Shown: piece by piece, positions 1 through 5,609 of the stretch
Position numbering within the stretch: the stretch's first letter is position 1
Layout: the number at the start of each line of letters is the position of its first letter
Assembly: GCA_018334795.1 (NCBI GenBank)
Contig: JAGXLH010000054.1
Span: forward strand, 1-11,264
From: Thermoplasmatota archaeon
GTDB taxonomy: Archaea > Thermoplasmatota > E2 > DHVEG-1
Direction: 5' to 3'
Length of the DNA stretch: 11,264 nt
Made by a program: the position numbers and the translations under genes
The notes under the pieces: model-generated
The model's database searches: none
The model's input: only the letters and a program-made list of their open reading frames with translations
Told to the model about the DNA's origin: nothing

Positions 1-41
1 AATAATGTAAACAGAGTTTCAGCAAAAAGGTGAGATTGTAT

Positions 42-722
42 ATGGATAATAATAGACGTGTGTATGAATCATTTCATGATATTCCATTTAGTAATCAATA
101 TTCGTATGGTTCTCAGCAACAATCTGATATGCATTTTAGCAGAACTGAAATTATTCATTTACTGATTTCAGTTGCCGTGTTAACCATTGCGTTTTCTTTT
201 GCTTTTGTTCCAATAAGAAGTAGCGAGTGGAATATTACCTCATTTCTTTCTGTTCTTCCTCAATCATTTTTGGCGATTTTTACCGCTTTTGTTTGTCATG
301 AGCTGGCACATAAATATATGGGGCAAAAATATGGGTTTAGGTCTGAATTTCGAATGTTTCCTCAAGGCTTACTGCTCGCTCTTGTTTTAGGTGTGTTAGC
401 TGGAATTGTATTTGCAGCGCCTGGAGCTGTGCAAATTTATGGGTCACCAGGTAAACGAGAATATGGTCATATCTCTGTTGCAGGACCATTAACAAATATT
501 GGCATTGCGATTATTTCTATGGGTGCTAGTTTCGTTTTTTCAGGTTTGATTGCATCAATTGCATTTTTCATCGGTTATATCAATACTTTTTTAGCATTGT
601 TTAATTTACTGCCGTTTGGTCCATTGGACGGTCGTAAGGTAATGAGTTGGCGATTTGATATTTGGCTTATTGTATTCATCAGTGCCATTGCTCTCTTTGG
701 AGTTTTTTTAACAGCTTTCTAG
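42..722 (+). CDS. M50-family (site-2 protease type) integral membrane zinc metallopeptidase
   Basis: The 226-residue protein carries the zinc-protease motif HELAH (residues 86-90, in FVCHELAHKYMG) and the second metal site NLLPFGPLDG (188-197, with D196 as third ligand). This spacing is characteristic of peptidase family M50, which cleaves substrates inside the membrane. An AGPLTN segment (147-152), also typical of the family, lies between them. Hydrophobic segments are visible near 38-57, 70-86, 108-128, 150-183 and 207-225, with a polar N-terminal tail of about 35 residues. No PDZ or CBS domain is attached, so this is a minimal version. The ATG at 42 is preferred over the in-frame GTG at 30, because that GTG belongs to the Shine-Dalgarno-like AAGGTGA eight bases upstream. 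Family assignment is firm. The substrate is unknown, and neighbouring genes give no hint of a partner anti-sigma-like or regulator substrate. Confidence 0.88.
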   Translation: MDNNRRVYESFHDIPFSNQYSYGSQQQSDMHFSRTEIIHLLISVAVLTIAFSFAFVPIRSSEWNITSFLSVLPQSFLAIFTAFVCHELAHKYMGQKYGFRSEFRMFPQGLLLALVLGVLAGIVFAAPGAVQIYGSPGKREYGHISVAGPLTNIGIAIISMGASFVFSGLIASIAFFIGYINTFLALFNLLPFGPLDGRKVMSWRFDIWLIVFISAIALFGVFLTAF

Positions 723-813
723 AGCATCAAAAATACTAAAAAAGGTAGTTTACTTTGTTCAATTATTTTTGAAGGAGAAAAAATTGACTGACTTGGATCT
801 AAATGTGTTTTAA

Positions 814-898
814 AAAAATTTTTTGGAGGGAGGGAGGGGAGAGTCTTGAAAAAAAAGTGAAACCGTGATAAGGTTTTTTGGAAAGTCTCTCCCCGTCT
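814..898 (-). ncRNA. Candidate small structured RNA (strand uncertain)
   Basis: The segment 836-843 (GGGGAGAG) pairs perfectly with 887-894 (CTCTCCCC). The helix continues in register with CTT/AAG (845-847 with 883-885) and A6/T6 (851-856 with 874-879), 17 pairs in all around a 17-base apex. A G-rich run GGAGGGAGGGAGGGG precedes it on the plus strand. On the minus strand a palindromic TATA element (919-930) lies about 26 bases upstream of 898, and a T7 tract lies near 814-820, which would bound an RNA of about 85 bases. If the plus strand is transcribed, the internal loop (848-850 against 880-882) would be G-A/A-G rich, and the hairpin at 897-911 followed by TTTT could terminate it. It matches no RNA family that I recognise. 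Confidence 0.3.
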
Positions 899-918
899 AT
901 ATTATATATAGTTTTCAT

Positions 919-930
919 CATTTATAAATG
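919..930. promoter_or_regulatory. Perfect palindrome with TATA core
   Basis: CATTTATAAATG is its own reverse complement and contains TTTATAAA, a good archaeal TATA box. It lies in a convergent intergenic gap where no protein promoter is expected. Read on the minus strand it would start transcription near 898, at the base of the G/C-rich hairpin. Confidence 0.35.
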
Positions 931-954
931 TTTACACATGTTTGGTATATTTTT

Positions 955-985
955 GGTAAAATAAAGGTAAATTAACCTTTTTACC
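955..985. terminator. Bulged hairpin in the convergent gap, possible terminator
   Basis: The arm at 955-968 (GGTAAAATAAAGGT) pairs with 975-985 (ACCTTTTTACC) as an 11-bp stem with one 3-base bulge and a 6-base loop. It is preceded by TTTT on the plus strand. It lies about 240 bases beyond the protease stop and about 175 beyond the regulator stop, so which transcript it serves is unclear. Confidence 0.3.
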
Positions 986-1074
986 TAATTGTTATCTGGC
1001 AGTAAATTTCGCACCTTAAAAAAACAAAATGTCCAAAGAAAAATAATTTTTAATGCATACGAGTACATTAGATT

Positions 1075-1093
1075 AAAATAAAAAAACAAAAGG
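1075..1093 (-). terminator. T-rich tract downstream of the PAS regulator
   Basis: On the minus strand this reads CCTTTTGTTTTTTTATTTT, 66 bases past the regulator's stop. Uninterrupted T tracts without a strong hairpin are the usual archaeal termination signal. A shorter T5-G-T5 lies at 1143-1153. Confidence 0.45.
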
Positions 1094-1158
1094 ATAATAG
1101 TAATAGGCATTAAAAAATCTACTGACCTAATTCATTATTTGTAAAAACAAAAATCGAA

Positions 1159-3078
1159 TTATAATACATTTCTTCTTTGCAACAATCTTTTCCCTTTATC
1201 CGTTATGTAAATAGTTTTTAACCGACCCCGTTTTTTAATCGTAATCAGATTTTTTTTAGCAAGAGCCGCCATTCGTTTAGCCGTAGTGACTTTTGTGATA
1301 GAAAATGTTTTACTTACATGCTTATATGAAACAAGAGACTTACTCCTATTTTGCTCATCAACAAATCGTAAAATATCAAATAATTTTTTATCAATGGTAA
1401 TATGATCAACATTTTGATCAGGTAGTCGTTCAAGTTCCTCACCAAGAATCGCTAGTTCAGTCGAGGAAACAACAGATGGATTCAAACGAACCAAAACAAT
1501 GCCATTATAGTTAGAAGCAATACTTGAAATCTGATATATAGTTTGCATAACCGTTCTGAAACCATGAAGAGCAATCAAAAAGTCTAAGCGATCGATCAAT
1601 GCAATAGATTGCTCATGATCAGAAAAAAAATCTATTAGAAGTTGGATGAGAGTAGAAGGATCTGAAATAACCGTAGATTCGTTTGATGAAATATTCATTT
1701 TTTGAGAAAATGAGTATACGGAAACAGACATCATTTTTGAAGAATCTGCAAAAGTATCATTTGAATAATCTCGAGTAATCATTAAACCATTGTATCCATT
1801 CAGCAATAATCCTTTCATTAGATCAACTGCTTTTGAACGGTGTTCATCAAGAATAAGATAACTTAAACCAGAAACCAAATGACCATGTATCTGAGCATCA
1901 CTCGTGATATCTTTTCCAGTAAAAACTACTCCTTTAATCTCACCATCCTCCGATCTCACCATTGATCCTTGTAATCTGAGTAATCGATAATCACCATGCT
2001 TTGTTTGAATTTTAACATCATATGATCGAGTGGTTCTCTTGTAACATGTTTCAATATATTCCTTAAATGAATCTATCTTCAAGATTAATGAAATCGAAAA
2101 AAGATTTTTTCCAGTCATAGATTTAGAAGTATAGCCTGTAATCTGAGCGATTCGTTTGTTCCAAATAGTAACCTTTTGTTTATCATCTAGTGAAAAAATA
2201 ATGTCAGAAGTACTATTGATAATATTTTCCAAGTATTGTTTCATTTCCTTAGTTTTAACTTCCGCATGATACGTTTTTGTAACATCTCTTGAGGTAACAA
2301 TAATACCTTGAATAATAGGATTATCTAAGAGATTGTTTGCCGTTGTTTGAATATATTTTATTATTCCATCCTTATCAACAACCCTATGAGAGAGAGTCGA
2401 AGTTGACTTTCCAGTTTGAATAAAAGAAAAAAAATCTTTTGCTTTCTTTATATCAGCATCATATATATAAGTATAAACTGCGTCACCAATAAGTTTGCGA
2501 GGAGCATATCCTACAAGGGATTTTACAGATTCACTTGCATAACGAATAATACCATTTTTATCAAGGATCAAAAATGCATTATTTGAATATTCAATGAGTC
2601 GCGTCCAAAATTCTTCGTTTTTTTCTATTTGTTGTTGCTCACGTTTTTTTTCCGCCGATATATTATGTATTACAACTGCAATCTTTGTAACTTTCCCTTG
2701 TTCATTTTGAATCGGTTGGAAAAAAGTTCGCCACCAGATTCCACGTTCATAGTCTTCAAGTAAGTATGGTTTTTTTTGATCGATCAGCCGATGGATTACC
2801 TGACGTCTTCGTTCAGCTGCAGTTAATTCTATAAGTGGCATGAGTGTATCACCAATTAATTCCTTTTTTGATTTTTTAAAAATTTTAGCTGCAGCATCGT
2901 TAAGACTTAGAGTGATAAATCCATCTACACTTGCAATTATCATTGCGTATGGACAGGCATCAAGAAGGAGTTCTTCATCTGTACATTCATCCATATCAAT
3001 TATTTTTCGATTATAATCAATATTCATTTTGCCCATATTACCTTTAGACGAAGAAGAGTCATTTTTCGAAGAAACCAT
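1159..3078 (-). CDS. Triple-PAS, DUF835, winged-helix transcriptional regulator (one-component sensor)
   Basis: The 639-residue soluble protein has three PAS domains: about 38-142, 155-268 and 281-394. Each ends in the usual linker (HNISAEKK, TSRDVTKTY, TGKDITSD). DUF835 follows (about 398-552, with SYLILDE, GYNGLMITRDYS and SIALIDRLDFLI as landmarks), a domain found mainly in archaeal PAS proteins. A C-terminal MarR-like winged helix (about 563-636) has recognition-helix candidate TKVTTAKRMAALAKKNLI and wing KKRGRLKTIYIT. There is no histidine kinase, phospho-acceptor domain or membrane segment, so signal sensing and DNA binding appear to reside in one polypeptide. The bound ligand (haem, flavin or small molecule) cannot be told from sequence. 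The ATG at 3078 is chosen because the TATA element at 3101-3110 predicts a transcript starting almost exactly there. Domain calls are secure; target genes are unknown. Confidence 0.9.
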   Translation of the reverse strand: MVSSKNDSSSSKGNMGKMNIDYNRKIIDMDECTDEELLLDACPYAMIIASVDGFITLSLNDAAAKIFKKSKKELIGDTLMPLIELTAAERRRQVIHRLIDQKKPYLLEDYERGIWWRTFFQPIQNEQGKVTKIAVVIHNISAEKKREQQQIEKNEEFWTRLIEYSNNAFLILDKNGIIRYASESVKSLVGYAPRKLIGDAVYTYIYDADIKKAKDFFSFIQTGKSTSTLSHRVVDKDGIIKYIQTTANNLLDNPIIQGIIVTSRDVTKTYHAEVKTKEMKQYLENIINSTSDIIFSLDDKQKVTIWNKRIAQITGYTSKSMTGKNLFSISLILKIDSFKEYIETCYKRTTRSYDVKIQTKHGDYRLLRLQGSMVRSEDGEIKGVVFTGKDITSDAQIHGHLVSGLSYLILDEHRSKAVDLMKGLLLNGYNGLMITRDYSNDTFADSSKMMSVSVYSFSQKMNISSNESTVISDPSTLIQLLIDFFSDHEQSIALIDRLDFLIALHGFRTVMQTIYQISSIASNYNGIVLVRLNPSVVSSTELAILGEELERLPDQNVDHITIDKKLFDILRFVDEQNRSKSLVSYKHVSKTFSITKVTTAKRMAALAKKNLITIKKRGRLKTIYITDKGKRLLQRRNVL

Positions 3079-3100
3079 AGTTCATTCCAGTCTTTTTGTT

Positions 3101-3110
3101 ATATTATATG
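3101..3110 (-). promoter_or_regulatory. TATA box of the PAS regulator, leaderless type
   Basis: The minus strand reads CATATAATAT, with its centre about 26 bases upstream of the ATG at 3078. Transcription should therefore begin at or next to the start codon, giving a leaderless mRNA. No Shine-Dalgarno sequence is present, which agrees. Confidence 0.55.
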
Positions 3111-3129
3111 TAAAGGTAATTTTAATAGA

Positions 3130-3160
3130 TTTGTATAACCACCTTCATTTTAAATACAAA
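3130..3160. repeat. Inverted repeat upstream of the PAS regulator promoter
   Basis: TTTGTAT (3130-3136) and ATACAAA (3154-3160) form perfect 7-bp half-sites separated by 17 bases. They sit 20-60 bases upstream of the regulator's TATA box, where archaeal activators often bind. A role in autoregulation is inference; AT richness raises the chance of coincidence. Confidence 0.3.
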
Positions 3161-3200
3161 ATTTAAAAAATAATTTATTTATATATATTAAGGGATAAAA

Positions 3201-3210
3201 TTTTTAAATG
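3201..3210 (+). promoter_or_regulatory. TATA box of the 37-residue gene
   Basis: TTTTTAAATG is preceded by an A/G-rich stretch (GGGATAAAA) that could serve as the TFB recognition element. Initiation would fall near 3230, leaving a leader of about 26 bases that contains the ribosome-binding site at 3243-3249. Confidence 0.4.
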
Positions 3211-3257
3211 ATATCTAGTATACTTGAAGAAAAACACGAAACAAGGTGAACATAATA

Positions 3258-3371
3258 ATGGCAATGAAATTTCAAGACCACGTCGATAAAAGAGTAATGG
3301 AACTTCGACAAAGAGAACGAGAGTTTAAAAAAGGTAGCCGATCTATTAAAAATCAACGAATTCACTTATAG
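3258..3371 (+). CDS. Small basic protein of 37 residues, unknown function
   Basis: ATG at 3258 opens a 37-codon frame ending in TAG. It is preceded at eight bases by AAGGTGA (3243-3249), the same ribosome-binding sequence and spacing used by the M50 protease gene at 42, and a TATA-like element lies upstream. The product is highly charged and basic: residues 9-31 run DKRVMELRQREREFKKGSR and onward and look like one amphipathic helix rich in R, K and E. There is no cysteine, membrane segment or signal peptide. Such peptides often bind nucleic acid or a larger partner, but I recognise no family. It is divergent from the PAS regulator with 179 bases between starts, so it could be a target of that regulator. 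Translation is well supported by the signals; function is not. Confidence 0.5.
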   Translation: MAMKFQDHVDKRVMELRQREREFKKGSRSIKNQRIHL

Positions 3372-3384
3372 TACCAAAGAATTT

Positions 3385-3396
3385 TTTATTAAATAA
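3385..3396 (+). promoter_or_regulatory. TATA box of the CPYC mini-gene
   Basis: TTTATTAAATAA, centred near 3391, places initiation at about 3417, immediately before the ATG at 3420. This suggests a leaderless transcript and agrees with the absence of a Shine-Dalgarno sequence. Confidence 0.4.
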
Positions 3397-3407
3397 TCCA
3401 ACAATTA

Positions 3408-3435
3408 TTATTTGAAAAAATGATTTTTCAAATAA
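3408..3435. repeat. Perfect 12-bp inverted repeat centred on a start codon
   Basis: TTATTTGAAAAA (3408-3419) and TTTTTCAAATAA (3424-3435) are exact reverse complements. The 4-base spacer ATGA holds the ATG of the gene at 3420. It also covers the predicted transcription start, a classic position for a repressor site in archaea. If transcription began further upstream, the same repeat would fold the start codon into a hairpin loop. Confidence 0.6.
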
Positions 3436-3631
3436 ATGATCTATTAAAAATACTTGGTGATACGGCATTACAATATAAACAGGGCTATGTAAACAATGAA
3501 ATTTTTGATTTAACAAAAAGGAAAAAGATGAGAGTAAAACTCATGCAAAATGTCCATATTGTCAAATCAAAGACATTGAAAAAAATATTAAATCCGATCT
3601 TTTTGCTAACATCAATTATATCGGAGAATAA
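3420..3631 (+). CDS. Small CPYC-motif protein, apparently frameshifted (-1)
   Basis: The ATG at 3420, 28 bases downstream of a TATA centre, opens frame A: about 33 residues starting MIFQINDLLKILGDTALQY and ending near FDLTK. Beyond about 3516 the protein-like reading moves to the -1 frame: KEKDESKTHAKCPYC, then a charged tail ending NINYIGE at TAA 3629-3631. That second frame has a TGA at 3506-3508 and no start codon of its own, so it can only be reached by a shift in the A-rich stretch 3514-3527 (A5, GG, A5). The joined product would be 70 residues with H42, C45 and C48, a possible half zinc site. Without the shift the frame runs to 3674 and becomes a less protein-like 84-residue chain overlapping the T-tract terminator of the opposing gene. 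Alternatives are a decayed gene, a programmed shift (A AAA AGG resembles slippery sites) or a sequence error. No family is recognised. Confidence 0.45.
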
Positions 3632-3637
3632 AAAAAA
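3630..3637 (-). terminator. T8 terminator of the esterase gene
   Basis: Eight T residues on the minus strand, about 43 bases beyond the esterase stop codon, match the archaeal T-tract terminator. The tract overlaps the stop codon of the frameshifted plus-strand mini-gene. Confidence 0.5.
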
Positions 3638-3679
3638 CTGCCATACATTTCACATTTTACTCAAAGATTCATGAATAAC

Positions 3680-4543
3680 TCACAATAATGACTCGAACCA
3701 TTGCAACATATATTCTGATTGCAGTGATAACCAAATATGGCCTTTATCAGTATCAGTAAGTAAGGACGATGTTATATTATGACGCTGTAATTCTTCAAAA
3801 AAATGAAGACCACACTCATAGGGGACAAGTCGATCTTTTTCTCCATGAACAACAAGTGTTGGTGGATGATCATTAGAATAATTCAATGGTGAATTACAGT
3901 CAAATTCTGGACCTCTCGGGGTAAATGTAATTGAATCAGCATCGGTTCCTGAATGAACTAGAATTCCAGAGAATCTATCTGGAAATTCTTTTGCCAAACG
4001 ACTGGTCATAAAACCGCCTGATGAAAAACCTGCACAAAAAACATGATCCCGATCAATTGGAAAAGACACGTCATGTTCTAACCAGTTAAACAAGGTATTG
4101 AATAATTGCAAATCTTCTGATTCATTCACATCATCGATAAATGATGACCACGCATGTGGACCTGGAGTTATTGGTCGTCCAGATGAAGGAGCGACAATGA
4201 AAAAACCTGCTTCAACTGCTTTCTCAGAGAAATGGCTTTGTTGGATAGACCATGAATTAAAGGGAAAGAACCAGGAGAATGGGTATTGAGAAGCTCCATG
4301 AAGTAAAAATAATACTGGATATCCCTGGCCTGGAGGAGAAGAATGTGGTTTTTGATAAAGAATCAATCGTTGATTAAGGATGAAAAATTCCGGACAAGAC
4401 AAACTCTTTTTTTCAACTATTGATTCATTTGAATAATGTATTATTTTTAAAGAAGATGCTTCATTTGAGAAAAGTAAAGTTATGTTTGAAGAAAAAACTA
4501 GACACAGGCAAAAAAGTATAATTACTCGTTTGAGGAGGATCAT
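3680..4543 (-). CDS. Exported alpha/beta-hydrolase esterase, PHB-depolymerase/LpqC-like
   Basis: The 287-residue protein starts with a basic residue and hydrophobic stretch (MILLKRVIILFCLCLVFSS), a signal peptide or membrane anchor with cysteines at 12 and 14. The mature part is an alpha/beta hydrolase of the polyhydroxybutyrate depolymerase/feruloyl-esterase type (COG3509-like). LFLLHGASQ (78-86) is the oxyanion region, GFSSGG (172-177) is the nucleophile elbow with S174, HGEKDRLVP (233-241) supplies acid D237, and GHIW supplies H269. The triad is complete, so an active secreted or surface esterase is likely; the ester substrate cannot be read from the sequence. The ATG at 4543 has GGTGG six bases upstream. 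The gene is alone on its strand with its own TATA box, itself framed by a perfect inverted repeat, so it looks specifically regulated. Confidence 0.82.
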   Translation of the reverse strand: MILLKRVIILFCLCLVFSSNITLLFSNEASSLKIIHYSNESIVEKKSLSCPEFFILNQRLILYQKPHSSPPGQGYPVLFLLHGASQYPFSWFFPFNSWSIQQSHFSEKAVEAGFFIVAPSSGRPITPGPHAWSSFIDDVNESEDLQLFNTLFNWLEHDVSFPIDRDHVFCAGFSSGGFMTSRLAKEFPDRFSGILVHSGTDADSITFTPRGPEFDCNSPLNYSNDHPPTLVVHGEKDRLVPYECGLHFFEELQRHNITSSLLTDTDKGHIWLSLQSEYMLQWFESLL

Positions 4544-4568
4544 TAAAAACCACCAATGTTAAATAAGA

Positions 4569-4602
4569 ACGTTGATATTTAAATAATTAATTGCATCAAC
4601 GT
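4569..4602. promoter_or_regulatory. Perfect inverted repeat sandwiching the esterase TATA box (putative operator)
   Basis: ACGTTGAT (4569-4576) and ATCAACGT (4595-4602) are exact 8-bp reverse complements whose centres lie 26 bp apart. The TATA element ATTTAAAT (4577-4584) lies directly between them, with predicted minus-strand initiation near 4554. A dimeric or tetrameric regulator bound here would block TBP. The arms contain ACGT/CAACG, so they are less AT-biased than the surroundings and less likely to be chance. Confidence 0.5.
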
Positions 4603-4634
4603 GTAAACAAGTAAAAAAACTAGCCTATTTCATA

Positions 4635-4647
4635 ATATTTTTAATAA
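4635..4647 (+). promoter_or_regulatory. TATA-like element of the RNA-binding protein gene
   Basis: ATATTTTTAATAA lies 15-27 bases upstream of ATG 4662, which implies a leaderless or very short-leader transcript. A weak GTGGG (4651-4655) lies six bases before the start. Confidence 0.35.
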
Positions 4648-4661
4648 GATGTGGGAAAATC

Positions 4662-5126
4662 ATGGCAAAACTTATTCATAATATCCTTGTCACGGTATTT
4701 GAAAAAAATAAAGAAAATATTGAAGAATGCAAAGAAGCCTTTTCCAATATACTCCCGCTAGATTTCAAAAAGGAAAAAATAGATGTCTCTATTGAATCAG
4801 TGGAAGGATTCCATCAAAAGACCATCTACATTCTTCGTCTAAAAACCAATAAAAGCAATCATAATAAAAAATTAATTCATATCCTTTTTTCAAATTTAAA
4901 TGAAATTGATAGAAAAAGGATTGGAAAGCAATATCTCACCCGTCTCAATCAAGAAGGATATTTTTTTATTCGATTAGATAAGAATTATCTGATGAAGAAT
5001 GAATTTGTATTAACTGAAGGTGGAGATTGCTTTCACATTAAGATTAAACTAGCTGGATTTCCAGCTAAATGGGAAAATTTTGTTATTGCTGCCAAATCGA
5101 TTTTAAACAAGTACAAGTGTTTTTAA
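4662..5126 (+). CDS. COG1325/PF01877 archaeal RNA-binding (exosome-associated type) protein
   Basis: The 154-residue protein fits the archaeal COG1325 family of dsRBD-fold RNA-binding proteins. An N-terminal strand (LIHNILVTVFEKNKENIEE) is followed by a segment equivalent to the family's E-G-H-Y-G-N-P-I region, here ESVEGFHQKTIYIL (45-58). The diagnostic LNQEGYFFIRLDKNYLMKNEF (94-114) matches the family's D-G-x-L-Y-L-R-L-D-K block, and HIKIKL (125-130) is the final strand. The family has been linked to RNA processing and the exosome, but its precise role is unsettled. The GHYGN part is degenerate here (GFHQK), so RNA binding may differ. The gene is monocistronic, divergent from the esterase (118-base gap) and convergent with the winged-helix gene. 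Confidence 0.8.
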   Translation: MAKLIHNILVTVFEKNKENIEECKEAFSNILPLDFKKEKIDVSIESVEGFHQKTIYILRLKTNKSNHNKKLIHILFSNLNEIDRKRIGKQYLTRLNQEGYFFIRLDKNYLMKNEFVLTEGGDCFHIKIKLAGFPAKWENFVIAAKSILNKYKCF

Positions 5127-5171
5127 AAGCAGAAATTATGTAAAAATTAAGAAAATCTATATTCTATAAAC

Positions 5172-5179
5172 TTTTTTTT
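5172..5179 (+). terminator. T8 terminator of the RNA-binding protein gene
   Basis: Eight T residues follow 45 bases after the stop at 5126, without a strong hairpin, the usual archaeal signal. It sits back to back with the opposing tract at 5184-5191. Confidence 0.55.
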
Positions 5180-5183
5180 ATTT

Positions 5184-5191
5184 AAAAAAAA
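5184..5191 (-). terminator. T8 terminator of the winged-helix gene
   Basis: Eight T residues on the minus strand, 18 bases past the stop of the 126-residue regulator. Together with 5172-5179 it forms a symmetric convergent terminator. Confidence 0.55.
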
Positions 5192-5209
5192 TGAAAGAAA
5201 AATGAGATA

Positions 5210-5590
5210 TTATATACCTTTTATAGTATCTCTTAATTCAGTAATATTTGTTTTTATAGATTGCATTTCTTGCATTTTCTCTTCTTCAAAAGAAGTAAGA
5301 ATTTCATCAAGTGAAGTTTTTGGTTGATACACATGGACTGGACGGCCTTTTCCTTTCTTTTTCAAATCTTTTTTTGTCACCCAACCACGTTTTCGAAGTT
5401 GTTGCATCGCAACACTAACTTCAGGTTGTCTTAAATCTGCACCTTGTTCTATATCAGTCGATCGGCATTCATTTACTTGGCAGATATACATCAATGTTTT
5501 AGCCAAATTTCTTGGCATGCCTAAGTCAGAAAAAAGCCGAACTGCGCGTTCATCATTTTCATCAAATACGTCATTTGTTCTTTCCTTCAT
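5210..5590 (-). CDS. Small winged-helix (MarR/TrmB-like) DNA-binding regulator
   Basis: This 126-residue protein has an archaeal winged-helix fold. Helices around 16-39 (AVRLFSDLGMPRNLAKTLMYI) precede STDIEQGADL (44-53), the recognition helix QPEVSVAMQQLRKRGW (55-70) and a basic wing with KKKGKGRPVHVY (77-88). A charged C-terminal helix (about 93-123) is a probable dimerisation coiled coil. The pattern recalls conserved archaeal TrmB/MarR-like regulators of unknown target. There is no sensor domain; C37 and C42 could in principle respond to redox or metal, but that is speculation. The ATG at 5590 has a strong GAGGTGA six bases upstream. An inverted repeat brackets its own TATA box, which suggests autoregulation. 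Confidence 0.78.
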   Translation of the reverse strand: MKERTNDVFDENDERAVRLFSDLGMPRNLAKTLMYICQVNECRSTDIEQGADLRQPEVSVAMQQLRKRGWVTKKDLKKKGKGRPVHVYQPKTSLDEILTSFEEEKMQEMQSIKTNITELRDTIKGI

Positions 5591-5609
5591 ATCCCATCAC
5601 CTCAAGTGT

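Larger units (their letters stand above)
723..1158. other. Intergenic gap between convergent genes, no protein gene supported
   Basis: This 436-base stretch lies between the stop codons of the M50 protease and the PAS regulator. It holds a G-rich tract and long hairpin (about 826-894), a small AT hairpin followed by TTTT (897-915), a perfect 12-bp palindrome with a TATA core (919-930), a bulged 11-bp hairpin (955-985) and A/T tracts nearer the regulator. The only open frames are a 9-codon TTG frame behind a good ribosome-binding site (784-813) and a hydrophobic 42-codon minus-strand frame without one. No convincing protein gene is present. Confidence 0.7.

Noticed and set aside
30..41. In-frame GTG start four codons upstream of the M50 protease ATG
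   Set aside because: The GTG is embedded in the AAGGTGA ribosome-binding sequence that is well spaced for ATG 42.
836..894. Kink-turn or known RNA family in the G/C-rich hairpin
   Set aside because: Tandem G-A mismatches are present on the plus strand, but the 3-base bulge required for a kink-turn is absent, and no SRP, RNase P or tRNA signature is found.
983..1110. Minus-strand 42-codon hydrophobic open frame in the convergent gap
   Set aside because: It has no ribosome-binding site, and its F/I/L/Y-rich content is expected of any AT-rich frame.
4098..4289. Plus-strand open frame of 63 codons inside the esterase gene
   Set aside because: It lies opposite the conserved esterase core, has no ribosome site and no recognisable sequence.
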